NCBI GenBank assembly: GCA_016218975.1
Contig: JACRCO010000037.1
Location: forward strand, 62,001-126,000
Reading direction: 5' to 3'
DNA length: 64,000 bases
Source of the DNA: Deltaproteobacteria bacterium
GTDB taxonomy: Bacteria > Desulfobacterota > Deferrimicrobia > Deferrimicrobiales > Deferrimicrobiaceae
How positions within the stretch are numbered: the stretch's first letter is position 1; each line of letters starts with the position of its first letter. Position numbers and translations under genes: made by a program. Positions 7,583-15,670 of the stretch are shown here, one piece after another. The notes below the pieces were generated by a model. It had not been told where the DNA came from. It made no database searches and saw only the letters and a program-made list of their open reading frames with translations.

Positions 7583-9262
7583 GTGTACGACAGGAAGAAA
7601 GGCAGCAGGATTGCAGCAGACAGGAAACGTTGGGAGGAGGGCAGCCTCGCGAAAGTCCTCCGCCGTTCCCCCGAAAGGTCATCACGGTTCTCCACGGTCT
7701 CGGACGAAGAGATCGCGGCATTGTATACCCCGGACATCCTGGGGGGGTTCGATTACGGAAAGGAGCTGTCTTTTCCGGGAGACTACCCGTACACCCGCGG
7801 CGTCCAGCCGTCGATGTACCGCGGAAGATTGTGGACGATGAGGCAGTTCGCGGGATACGGAACCGCCGAGGACACGAACCGCCGCTTCAAATACCTGCTC
7901 GAGCAGGGCCAGACGGGCCTGTCGACCGCATTCCATTTCCCGACACTTATGGGCTACGACTCCGATTCCCAGCGAGCCAGGGGAGAAGTGGGGAAGTGCG
8001 GCGTGGCGATCGACTCGCTGAAGGACATGGAAATCCTTTTCGACGGAATCCCGCTCGACAAGGTGACGACTTCGATGACCATCAACGGCCCTGCCGCGAT
8101 GGTGTTCGCCATGTACCTGGGGGTAGCCGAGAAACAGGGCGTCTCCTTCGATAAACTCGGCGGCACGATACAGAACGACATCCTGAAGGAATACATCGCG
8201 CAGCACGCCTGGATCTTTCCGCCCGAGCCTTCGATGAGGATCATCACGGACATTTTGGGTTACTGCTCCGATTACGTTCCGAAGTGGAACACGATCAGCA
8301 TCAGCGGATACCACATAAGGGAGGCAGGATCGACCGCCGTCCAGGAGCTCGCGTTCACTCTCGCCGACGGGATCGCCTATGTGAAGGCCGGGGTGGAGGC
8401 GGGGATCCCAGTGGACAAGTTCGCCCCGCGCCTTTCATATTTCTTCAACGCTCACATGGATTTTTTCGAGGAAGTCGCCAAGTTCAGGGCGGCCCGCCGG
8501 ATGTGGGCCAGGATCATGAAGGAAAGGTTCAAGGCGAAGGACGAAAACTCCTGGAAACTCAGGTTTCATACACAGACGGCCGGCTGCACATTGACTGCGC
8601 AGCAGCCGCTGAACAACGTGGCCCGTGTCGCTCTCCAGGCGCTTTCCGCCGTGCTCGGTGGAACGCAATCCCTGCACACGAATTCCATGGACGAGACGCT
8701 GGCGCTTCCGACAGAGCAGGCGGCCACGGTGGCGTTGCGCACACAGCAGATCATAGCTGAGGAATCCGGGGCCGCAAACACGATCGACCCGCTGGGAGGG
8801 TCGTTCTTCGTCGAGAAAATGACGGAAGACATGGAAGCGAAAGCGATGGAGTACATACGGAAAATCGACGACATGGGGGGGATGGTCGCCGCTATAAAGC
8901 GCGGATATCCCCAGCGCGAGATCGCCGACGCGGCATTCCACTACCAGAGGCTGGTGGATGCGGCTGAAAAGAAGATCGTCGGCGTCAACTGCTACAAGAT
9001 GGATGAAGATCTTCCTATACCGATCCTGAAGATAGACGAGAACGTGGAAAAGAAGCAGGTCGAGCGGACGCGGGAAGTCCGTCGTAAGAGGAACACGAAG
9101 CTTGTCAAGGCGCGCATCGAGGCGTTGAAGGACGCATCGCTGTCGGGAGCTAACCTCATGCCCGTGCTGCTCGACGCATTCCGCGAATATGCGACCCTGG
9201 GCGAGGTCTGCGACGCCCTGAGGGAGACTTTGGGAACCTATACCGACCCGGCGATGTTTTAA
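7583..9262 (+). CDS. Acyl-CoA mutase large subunit, isobutyryl-CoA-mutase-type specificity residues
   Basis: A 559-residue catalytic (TIM-barrel) subunit of the methylmalonyl-CoA mutase superfamily, with no fused B12-binding domain. Numbering coincides with the Propionibacterium methylmalonyl-CoA mutase: the catalytic His244 ([11 protein letters not shown]) and Gln197 (TIQND) are kept. Position 89, Tyr in methylmalonyl-CoA mutases, is Phe ([10 protein letters not shown]). Position 207, the carboxylate-binding Arg, is Gln (EYIAQHAW). Phe/Gln is the known isobutyryl-CoA mutase signature. Ala116 argues against a 2-hydroxyisobutyryl-CoA mutase. His118 replaces the usual Asp. GTG start with a GGGGAGGGG ribosome-binding site. 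Automated annotation would probably say methylmalonyl-CoA mutase, which I think is wrong here. Confidence 0.88.
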   Translation: MYDRKKGSRIAADRKRWEEGSLAKVLRRSPERSSRFSTVSDEEIAALYTPDILGGFDYGKELSFPGDYPYTRGVQPSMYRGRLWTMRQFAGYGTAEDTNRRFKYLLEQGQTGLSTAFHFPTLMGYDSDSQRARGEVGKCGVAIDSLKDMEILFDGIPLDKVTTSMTINGPAAMVFAMYLGVAEKQGVSFDKLGGTIQNDILKEYIAQHAWIFPPEPSMRIITDILGYCSDYVPKWNTISISGYHIREAGSTAVQELAFTLADGIAYVKAGVEAGIPVDKFAPRLSYFFNAHMDFFEEVAKFRAARRMWARIMKERFKAKDENSWKLRFHTQTAGCTLTAQQPLNNVARVALQALSAVLGGTQSLHTNSMDETLALPTEQAATVALRTQQIIAEESGAANTIDPLGGSFFVEKMTEDMEAKAMEYIRKIDDMGGMVAAIKRGYPQREIADAAFHYQRLVDAAEKKIVGVNCYKMDEDLPIPILKIDENVEKKQVERTREVRRKRNTKLVKARIEALKDASLSGANLMPVLLDAFREYATLGEVCDALRETLGTYTDPAMF

Positions 9263-9283
9263 GCCGGTACCAGGGGGAACGAA

Positions 9284-9730
9284 ATGGCAAGTGCGGCGAA
9301 AAGGCAGGTTGCGGGGAAGAACGGCAAGCCCGACCGAAAGGTGCGGATACTGATCGGGAAGCCCGGGCTGGACGGGCACGACCGGGGCGCCAAGATCATC
9401 GCGCGCGCGCTGCGGGACGCCGGTTTCGAGATCATCTACACGGGGCTTCACCAGACGCCCGAGATGATCGTGAACGCCGCAGCCCAGGAGGACGTGGACG
9501 GAATCGGGCTCTCCATACTTTCGGGGGCGCACAACTACCTTCTGCCGAGGATCGTCTCCATGCTCAAGGAGAAGAAGATGAACGACGTGGTGGTCTTCGG
9601 AGGCGGCATCATCCCGGACGAGGACATTCCGAAGCTGCGCAAGAAGGGAGTCGACCGCGTGTTCACACCCGGAACGCCCCTCCAGGAAATCGTCACGTAC
9701 GTGCGCGAGAGGGTCCGGCCGAGGAAGTAG
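9284..9730 (+). CDS. Cobalamin-binding small subunit of the acyl-CoA mutase
   Basis: A 148-residue B12-binding domain protein. It has the complete base-off/His-on signature: DGHDRG with the cobalt-ligating His32, SILSGAHN near residue 77, and GGGIIP near residue 107. After a roughly 18-residue basic leader it is just one Rossmann-like domain, so it must pair with the large subunit encoded 21 bp upstream. The two-polypeptide layout is the same as in isobutyryl- and hydroxyisobutyryl-CoA mutases and in many archaeal and bacterial methylmalonyl-CoA mutases. Confidence 0.93.
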   Translation: MASAAKRQVAGKNGKPDRKVRILIGKPGLDGHDRGAKIIARALRDAGFEIIYTGLHQTPEMIVNAAAQEDVDGIGLSILSGAHNYLLPRIVSMLKEKKMNDVVVFGGGIIPDEDIPKLRKKGVDRVFTPGTPLQEIVTYVRERVRPRK

Positions 9731-9783
9731 AAGGGGATCGGGAAAACAACGAAACGGAAAATTACCGTGCGGGAGGAGAAGAC

Positions 9784-11070
9784 GTGAGACCTGTCTACAT
9801 GGTTTCGGGGGGCGTCAGCAAGTTCGAGAAGGCCCGGCCCGACGCGACGTTCCAGAAGATGGTGAAGGAAGCGTTCGATTACACGATGGGTGACGTTCCC
9901 CGGCTGAAGCCGTCGATGATCGACGGATCGGTCGGTTCCTATTTCTCTGACCACTTCACCCGGCAGCTAATGGCGGGGATCATGGCCACGGACTACCTTG
10001 GCCTTTGCCCCAAGCCGAACAAGCGGATCGAAGGCGGCGGCGCCACCGGGGGGCTCTGCTTCCAGGGCGCGTGGGAGGCGGTCGCTTCCGGAAGGATGGA
10101 CGTCTGCGTAGCGTTCGGCTTCGAGACGATGTCCCACGTCCAGACGTGGAAGGGGAACGAGTTCATCGCGCTCGCGTCCGACGTGAATTTCGATTACCCC
10201 GTAGGCGGCTTCTACTCCGGCTACTACGCCATGATGGTGAACCGCCACATGCACGAGTTCGGCACCACCGTCGAGCAGCTCGCGATGGTGTCGGTGAAGA
10301 ACCACATGAACGCCTACGCCAACCCGTACGCGCAGAAACGGAAGAAACTGACGATCCAGGACGTCCGCAATTCGACGATGGTGGCCTATCCGCTGACGCT
10401 GCTCGACATCTGTGTCATGTCGGACGGAGCGGCGGTCTGCATCCTGGCGAGCGAGGAGATGGCCCGCAAGCTCACGGACCGGCCTGTGAAGATCACCGGC
10501 GTGGGGACCGGGACTGACATGATGCGGATGGCGGACCGCCCCCACGGGGATGTCATCCTTGCGCCGAACGAAAAGAAGAGCGACTACAAGAACCTGAAGT
10601 ATCCGGGGGTACACTCCTTCCGGGCAGGAAGGTCCGCAGGGCTACAGGCCTACCGGATGGCGGGCATCACGGACCCGAAAAAGGAGATCGACTTCGTCGA
10701 GCTGCATGACGCCTATACTTCCTCGGAGATCCAGACCTACGAGGACCTGGCCCTCTGCAAATACGGAGAGGGCGGGAAGTTCGTCGAGGAGGGACATCCC
10801 TTCATGCCCCAGATCGACTACGGGCTGAAGCTGAAGAAAAAAGGGACTATCCCCGTCAATCCCTCGGGCGGCCTGATCGCCTGCGGCCACCCGGTCGGCG
10901 CGACGGGACTCATGCAGGCCGTCTTCGCGTTCTGGCAGATCCAGGGGACCATAAAAAAGCATTACGGATTCCCGGACCTCCAGTTGAAGAAAGCGAACCG
11001 GGGACTCATCCACAGCCACGCCGGCACGGGCACCTATGTCACCGTGTCGATCATGGAACGGGGGTGGTAA
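9784..11070 (+). CDS. Thiolase-superfamily acyltransferase (SCP2/BbsB-like), partner of an OB-fold protein
   Basis: A 428-residue thiolase-fold protein of the non-decarboxylating SCP2-like group, distinct from the classical thiolase at 1847. The likely nucleophile is Cys92 (ATGGLCFQG). VELHDAY and His369 (CGHPVGATG) are conserved. The C-terminal Cys-x-Gly loop of classical thiolases is replaced by HSHAGTG. GTG start after a GGGAGGAG ribosome-binding site. The next gene encodes a zinc-ribbon/OB-fold protein and overlaps or abuts it, as for BbsB/BbsA (benzoylsuccinyl-CoA thiolase) and archaeal acetoacetyl-CoA thiolase complexes. The substrate is unknown. Confidence 0.85.
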   Translation: MRPVYMVSGGVSKFEKARPDATFQKMVKEAFDYTMGDVPRLKPSMIDGSVGSYFSDHFTRQLMAGIMATDYLGLCPKPNKRIEGGGATGGLCFQGAWEAVASGRMDVCVAFGFETMSHVQTWKGNEFIALASDVNFDYPVGGFYSGYYAMMVNRHMHEFGTTVEQLAMVSVKNHMNAYANPYAQKRKKLTIQDVRNSTMVAYPLTLLDICVMSDGAAVCILASEEMARKLTDRPVKITGVGTGTDMMRMADRPHGDVILAPNEKKSDYKNLKYPGVHSFRAGRSAGLQAYRMAGITDPKKEIDFVELHDAYTSSEIQTYEDLALCKYGEGGKFVEEGHPFMPQIDYGLKLKKKGTIPVNPSGGLIACGHPVGATGLMQAVFAFWQIQGTIKKHYGFPDLQLKKANRGLIHSHAGTGTYVTVSIMERGW

Positions 11071-11072
11071 TC

Positions 11073-11633
11073 ATGGCGAAGATCTTCAACAAGGCGAAAA
11101 AGGCTCCGCGCTACAATCCGGCGGCCAAACTCGAAGAGGTGATGACCGGGACAACGGTGTTCAACGTCCCCTTCCCGAAGGACCTGGACGCGCTGAAAGA
11201 CATGTCTCCCATAGTCATCAAGCACCCGTACTACGTCGAATACCTCCACTCCTACGGGCAGGATTCCCCGTTCTTCGCGGGCCTTGCGAACAGGAAGATC
11301 CTGGGTACCCGCTGCCCGAAATGCGACTACACGTACGCTACGCCAAGGATGCACTGCACTCACTGCGGCGAGGAAACGAACTGGGTGGAAATTCCACAGG
11401 AAGGCCGCGTCCACACGTTCACGACGTGCTACTTCGGCAGCGAGGAATTCCTGAAGGAAACCCCGTTCCACCTGGTGCTCGTGGAGTTCGACGGCGTGGA
11501 CACGCTTCTCCTCGCACGGCTCATCGGCGTCGATGGACCTGAAGACATCAGGATCGGGATGAAGATACGTGCGAAATTCCGCCGGAACTCGCAGTTGAAA
11601 CCGACGGACGTCTATTTCGTCCCGGTGGCGTAG
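11073..11633 (+). CDS. Zinc-ribbon OB-fold protein (DUF35 family), thiolase partner
   Basis: A 186-residue protein. A rubredoxin-like zinc ribbon (CPKCDYTYATPRMHCTHCGEE) lies at about residues 74-94, and an OB-fold follows to the C-terminus (HTFTTCYF...LLLARLIGVD). Such proteins bind CoA and bridge or activate thiolase-like partners, as BbsA does for BbsB. The ATG at 11073 is 2 bp after the thiolase stop; a GTG at 11064 inside the thiolase is a less likely alternative start. Its tight linkage to the SCP2-like thiolase makes a stable complex the most probable function. Confidence 0.85.
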   Translation: MAKIFNKAKKAPRYNPAAKLEEVMTGTTVFNVPFPKDLDALKDMSPIVIKHPYYVEYLHSYGQDSPFFAGLANRKILGTRCPKCDYTYATPRMHCTHCGEETNWVEIPQEGRVHTFTTCYFGSEEFLKETPFHLVLVEFDGVDTLLLARLIGVDGPEDIRIGMKIRAKFRRNSQLKPTDVYFVPVA

Positions 11634-11639
11634 GCCGTA

Positions 11640-12785
11640 ATGGACTTCGAGCTGTCGCAGGAGCACGTAACCTTGAGGGACATGGTCCGCTCCTTCGTCG
11701 AGAAGGAAGTGCGTCCATTCGCAGGAAAGTGGGACGAAGAAGGGAAGTTCCCCCACGGAGCCGTACGCACCCTCGGCGACCTCGGGCTCATGGGGGCGAT
11801 GGTCCCCGAGGAATACGGCGGATCGGGGATGGACACCGTCGGATATGCCATCATCGTCGAGGAACTGGCGAAGGGGGACGGCTCGCTGGCGCTCACCGTG
11901 GCTTCCCACAACTCCCTCTGCACCGCGCACATCCTCGCTTTCGGCTCGGAGTCGATGCGGAGGAAATATCTCCCGCTGCTCGCATCCGGCAAGGCGCTCG
12001 GCGCCTGGGCGCTCACGGAACCCGGATCGGGCTCCGATTCGTTGAACATGCGGACAAAGGCGGAGTGGAAGGGAGACCGCTGGGTAATCAACGGGAGCAA
12101 GATGTTCATCACGCAGGGAAGCGTAGGGTCGGTTTACGTCATCCTGGCCGTGACGGACAAGTCGAAAGGTCGGGACGGCGTGACCGCCTTTATGGTGGAG
12201 GGCGGCGCAAAGGGTCTTGTCGTCGGAAAGAAACTGAACAAGCTCGGGATGCGCGCTTCCGACACGGCGGAACTGGTGTTCGAGGACCTGGAGGTGCGTC
12301 CGGGGAATGTGATAGGAGAGGTGAACTCCGGATTCCGCGACACGATGCGGAACCTTGCCGGGGGAAGGATCTCCATCGCCGCCCTTTCCGCGGGGATCGG
12401 CCTCGGCGCGTTGGCGGAGGCGGTCGCGTACGTAAAGGAAAGGAAACAGTTCGACCGTCCGATCTCCGAGTTCCAGGCGATTCAATGGATGGCCGCGGAC
12501 ATGGCGACGGAGCTGGAGGCATCCGAGCTGTTGACCTTCCGCGCCGCATATCTGAAGGACGCGGGCAAGCCGTACGTCCAGGAAGCCGCCATCGCCAAGC
12601 TGTTCGCCTCGGAGGCAGCGATGCGCGCTACGATAAAGGCGGTCCAGATGCTTGGCGGATACGGCTACATCCGCGAATATCCCGTGGAGCGTTTCATGCG
12701 CGACGCGAAGCTCTGCGAAATCGGCGAGGGGACGTCAGAGGTCCAGCGGCTTATCATCGCCCGGCGCCTGATCAGAGGCATGTAA
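11640..12785 (+). CDS. Acyl-CoA dehydrogenase 3
   Basis: A 381-residue acyl-CoA dehydrogenase, more divergent than the pair at 4736 and 5886. The FAD motif reads [14 protein letters not shown]. The catalytic Glu is present, but its context is [11 protein letters not shown], with Gly replacing the usual Tyr before Glu, which hints at a different acyl pocket. It lies between the thiolase/OB-fold pair and meaB, so it is embedded in the mutase module and may act on the rearranged acyl-CoA or its precursor. The gap to the previous gene is 6 bp. Confidence 0.9.
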   Translation: MDFELSQEHVTLRDMVRSFVEKEVRPFAGKWDEEGKFPHGAVRTLGDLGLMGAMVPEEYGGSGMDTVGYAIIVEELAKGDGSLALTVASHNSLCTAHILAFGSESMRRKYLPLLASGKALGAWALTEPGSGSDSLNMRTKAEWKGDRWVINGSKMFITQGSVGSVYVILAVTDKSKGRDGVTAFMVEGGAKGLVVGKKLNKLGMRASDTAELVFEDLEVRPGNVIGEVNSGFRDTMRNLAGGRISIAALSAGIGLGALAEAVAYVKERKQFDRPISEFQAIQWMAADMATELEASELLTFRAAYLKDAGKPYVQEAAIAKLFASEAAMRATIKAVQMLGGYGYIREYPVERFMRDAKLCEIGEGTSEVQRLIIARRLIRGM

Positions 12786-12789
12786 CCTT

Positions 12790-13785
12790 ATGGCATTCTC
12801 CATCAAGGACATCCTTGCCGGAGACGTCCGGGCCGCGGCGCGGCTAATGCGCGACCTGGACGACGAGATTCCGGCGGCGCACCGGGCGCTGAAGCAACTG
12901 TACAAGCACACGGGGAAGGCGTTCATCCTCGGCATCACCGGGGCGCCCGGCTCAGGAAAATCGACGCTCGTTGACGGCCTCGCGGAACTCCTGCGCAAAC
13001 AGGGGAAGACGGTGGGGATCGTCTGCATCGACCCGACAAGCCCCTTTACGGGCGGGGCGATCCTGGGCGACCGCATCCGTATGCAGAAGCATGCTCTCGA
13101 CGAAGATGTGTTCATCCGCAGCCTCGCCACACGGGGACACCTCGGAGGGCTGTCCAAGTCAACGATCGACATCGTCAACGTCATGGATGCAATGGGGAAG
13201 GACGTTATCCTGATCGAAACCGTCGGGGTGGGTCAGGACGAAGTGGAGATCGTGAAGGTTGCGCACACCAACCTGGTCGTAGTCGTTCCGGGCTTGGGCG
13301 ACGACATCCAGGCGATCAAGGCGGGGATCCTCGAAATCGCCGACATATTCGTCGTGAACAAGTCGGACCGCGAGGGCGCGGATAAAACGAGGCGCGAACT
13401 GGAAACGATGGTGTCCATGAACGAATATAACGAAGGGAAGTGGGTCCCGCCGGTTCTTCAGACGGTCGCTCCCGCCGGAACGGGGCTTCCCGAACTGATG
13501 GAGGAAATCGGCCGGCACAGGCAGTACGTCTTCCAGGAAGAAAACCTGGGGCGCTACATGGCGGGAAAAGCACGCGTCGAATTGCTTGAAATCCTCAAGA
13601 AAAAGCTGGTCGAAAAGGCCGTCGACGACCTGGCGCGATCCAACCTGCTCGATCCGCTCCTCGGAGAAATCGCTGCGAAGAAGAAAGACCCTTATTCCAT
13701 AGTGGAAAAGATGATCGACCACAGTTTCGCCTTCCACCTCCTCGAAAAAACGCGGCGGAACGCCTCCAAGGGGAAAAAAACGTGA
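12790..13785 (+). CDS. meaB: MeaB/ArgK-type GTPase chaperone of the B12-dependent mutase
   Basis: A 331-residue G3E-family P-loop GTPase. The Walker A is GAPGSGKST (near residues 54-62). DPTSPFTGGAILGDR, the ETVGVGQDE switch region and the NKSD guanine-specificity motif are all present. MeaB proteins gate adenosylcobalamin delivery and rescue inactivated mutases. Finding the gene in the same run as the adenosyltransferase and both mutase subunits confirms that the mutase is a true adenosylcobalamin enzyme. The start is 4 bp after the preceding stop. Confidence 0.93.
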   Translation: MAFSIKDILAGDVRAAARLMRDLDDEIPAAHRALKQLYKHTGKAFILGITGAPGSGKSTLVDGLAELLRKQGKTVGIVCIDPTSPFTGGAILGDRIRMQKHALDEDVFIRSLATRGHLGGLSKSTIDIVNVMDAMGKDVILIETVGVGQDEVEIVKVAHTNLVVVVPGLGDDIQAIKAGILEIADIFVVNKSDREGADKTRRELETMVSMNEYNEGKWVPPVLQTVAPAGTGLPELMEEIGRHRQYVFQEENLGRYMAGKARVELLEILKKKLVEKAVDDLARSNLLDPLLGEIAAKKKDPYSIVEKMIDHSFAFHLLEKTRRNASKGKKT

Positions 13786-14753
13786 GCAGTATACGGAAGG
13801 AAGGAAACGTAGAGTATCGTTTCGAGCACCCGGACGATTTCCGCGCGTTCGTGCGGGACCGGAAAAGCCGCAAGCCGGCGGACAAGACATGCGCCTCCAG
13901 GGACGCGGTGTCGAAGTTCGTCTCCGACGGGGACTATATCGTATACGACTTTTCCAGCCTGACACGCGGCCCGCAGTCCCTCATTCGGGAGGTCATCAGG
14001 CAGAAAAAGCAGGACCTGTGGATCGGCGCCGAGTTCACCCTGCACGAATCCGCGCTGCTTGCGGGCGCAGGGTGCGCCACGAGGATCGACGTCGGTTTCC
14101 TCGGCTACGGCAATTACATCGGACAAGCCGTGTGCGACGGCCGCGTGAAGGTATACGAATGGACCAACGGCGGGCTGGCGCTGCGGATATTAGCCGGCGC
14201 CCGGGGGGTGCCTTTCCTGCCGACGAGAGACCTGTTGGGGTCGGACAACATGAAGGTCTCCGCCGCGAAGACGATCGAAGATCCGTACACCGGGCTGCCG
14301 GTTTGCCTCGTTCCCGCGCTGAACCCGGACGTGGCGTTCATACATGTCCACCAGGCGGACATTTACGGCAACGCACGCATCTTCGGCACGAACCTCTTCG
14401 CACTGGAAGCGGCGATGGCTTCGCACAGGGTGATCGTCTCGGCGGAGGAGATCATCGAGCCGGATGAATTCCGCAAGGACCCGATGCGCACGACGATCCC
14501 GTATTTCCTGGTCGACGCCGTGGTCCACGCCCCGTTCGGAGCCTACCCCGGCGCGATGCCGGCAAGGTACGAGATCGACCTCGAACACGTGGACAGGCTG
14601 AACGCGATCAGGAACGACGAACAGATGAGGAAATACCTCGACGAAAACATCTACGGCGTCGCGGACCACGAGGATTTCCTCGACAAGCGCGTCGGGTTCG
14701 CACGTATGAGAGAACTCCGCCGACGGGCAACGATTATAGAAGGATACAGATGA
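13782..14753 (+). CDS. Glutaconate-type CoA-transferase, subunit A
   Basis: A 323-residue family I CoA-transferase alpha subunit related to glutaconate CoA-transferase GctA and to IpdA of steroid degradation. The family elements GAGCATRIDVGFLGYGNYIG, PTRDLLGSD and HVHQADIYGN are visible. The GTG start overlaps the meaB stop in a GTGA arrangement, tying it to the mutase operon. With subunit B it would exchange CoA between acyl-CoA and a free acid, the obvious entry reaction for this catabolic island. A ring-hydrolase role like IpdAB is the alternative. Confidence 0.85.
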   Translation: MSSIRKEGNVEYRFEHPDDFRAFVRDRKSRKPADKTCASRDAVSKFVSDGDYIVYDFSSLTRGPQSLIREVIRQKKQDLWIGAEFTLHESALLAGAGCATRIDVGFLGYGNYIGQAVCDGRVKVYEWTNGGLALRILAGARGVPFLPTRDLLGSDNMKVSAAKTIEDPYTGLPVCLVPALNPDVAFIHVHQADIYGNARIFGTNLFALEAAMASHRVIVSAEEIIEPDEFRKDPMRTTIPYFLVDAVVHAPFGAYPGAMPARYEIDLEHVDRLNAIRNDEQMRKYLDENIYGVADHEDFLDKRVGFARMRELRRRATIIEGYR

Positions 14754-14762
14754 AACGAAACC

Positions 14763-14783
14763 GGAAGGCTACGCACGCCTTCC
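14763..14783 (+). repeat. Intercistronic hairpin between CoA-transferase subunit genes
   Basis: GGAAGGC and GCCTTCC form a perfect 7-bp stem around a 7-nt loop in the 58-bp gap between the two CoA-transferase genes. There is no following T-run, so it is probably not an intrinsic terminator. It may stabilise the upstream message or tune expression of the downstream subunit, which has its own good GGAGGT ribosome-binding site. Confidence 0.45.
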
Positions 14784-14811
14784 TGAACCTTGTTGAAACG
14801 GAGGTTACGAT

Positions 14812-15618
14812 TTGTCGCGCACGGTAGAGTTCACGGATACGGAGTTCATGATCGCGCAGGGCGCCCGGCTGCTCGAAGACGGCAAGACGTTCTTCGTCGG
14901 CTGGGGCATCCCGCAGATCGTGGCGATCCTGGCGCAGAAGCTCTACGTGCCGAATGTCGTGCAGCTCTTCGAGTTCGGCGCCGTCGGCCCGCAATCGGTC
15001 CTCCCTTTCGTACGCGGGACGATGGGCGGACCGCAGAACACCTTCCGATCGCTCCAATGGCTCAACATGAACTGGGCCTTTTCCTATTCGGCGTCCGGAT
15101 ACATGGACTACGGGATGCTCGGAGCGTTGCAGGTCGATCCTTACGGGAACATCAATTCCACGTATCTGGGCGGCACTTTCGAAAAGCCGGAGCGCAGGTT
15201 CGCCGGCAGCGGCGGCGGCAACCAGGTCGCATCCCATTGCTGGAGAACGGTGATCATCATCAAGCACGAAGGCCGCCGGTTCGTCCCCAAGGTGGAGTTC
15301 GCGACCTCCCCGGGATACCTGACCGGCCCCGGCGCGCGAGAGAAGGCCGGGTTGCCGAAAGATACCGGACCTTACCGGGTCGTCACGTCGAAAGCGCTTT
15401 TTGGTTTCGACGAACGGACCAAGGAGATGACGCTTTTGTCCGTCCTGCGGGGATTGTCTCCCGCCGAAGTGATCAAGGACATGGCGTTCCGGCCCAGGCT
15501 CGCCGAAAACATTGCGGAGATCGGTCCGCCTACCGAAGACGAGCTTCGCCTGCTGCGCGAAGAGATCGACCCCTCCCGGATCATCATCCGGGGCGAAAAG
15601 ATGTCCGCTGCCGTTTGA
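14812..15618 (+). CDS. Glutaconate-type CoA-transferase, subunit B
   Basis: A 268-residue family I CoA-transferase beta subunit. TTG start at 14812, supported by GGAGGT six bases upstream. Glu54 (LFEFGAVG) aligns with the catalytic Glu54 of Acidaminococcus glutaconate CoA-transferase beta, which forms the covalent CoA thioester. A glycine-rich GSGGGNQVA segment lies near residue 135. Keeping the Glu favours a real CoA-transferase over a hydrolase. It is the last gene of the island; the next gene, miaB, has its own promoter. Confidence 0.85.
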   Translation: MSRTVEFTDTEFMIAQGARLLEDGKTFFVGWGIPQIVAILAQKLYVPNVVQLFEFGAVGPQSVLPFVRGTMGGPQNTFRSLQWLNMNWAFSYSASGYMDYGMLGALQVDPYGNINSTYLGGTFEKPERRFAGSGGGNQVASHCWRTVIIIKHEGRRFVPKVEFATSPGYLTGPGAREKAGLPKDTGPYRVVTSKALFGFDERTKEMTLLSVLRGLSPAEVIKDMAFRPRLAENIAEIGPPTEDELRLLREEIDPSRIIIRGEKMSAAV

Positions 15619-15633
15619 TCCACCCCCCCCCGT

Positions 15634-15661
15634 TTGTCGCGTCATCCCCTGGTGCTATAAT
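15634..15661 (+). promoter_or_regulatory. Promoter of miaB giving a leaderless or near-leaderless transcript
   Basis: TTGTCG (15634-15639) and a perfect TATAAT (15656-15661) are 16 bp apart. Transcription starting 6-8 bp after the -10 box would begin at about 15668, only about three bases before the miaB ATG at 15671. No Shine-Dalgarno sequence precedes that ATG. A run of nine C residues lies at 15623-15631, just upstream of the -35. Confidence 0.6.
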
Positions 15662-15670
15662 CAAAAAATT

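Noticed and set aside
13782-15618. CoA-transferase genes considered as steroid-ring hydrolase IpdAB
   Set aside because: The catalytic Glu54 of subunit B is retained and no other steroid-degradation genes are present, so the transferase reading is preferred.
15623-15631. Run of nine C residues as a possible phase-variation tract for miaB
   Set aside because: It lies upstream of the -35 box and not in the promoter spacer or coding region, so slippage would not obviously switch expression.
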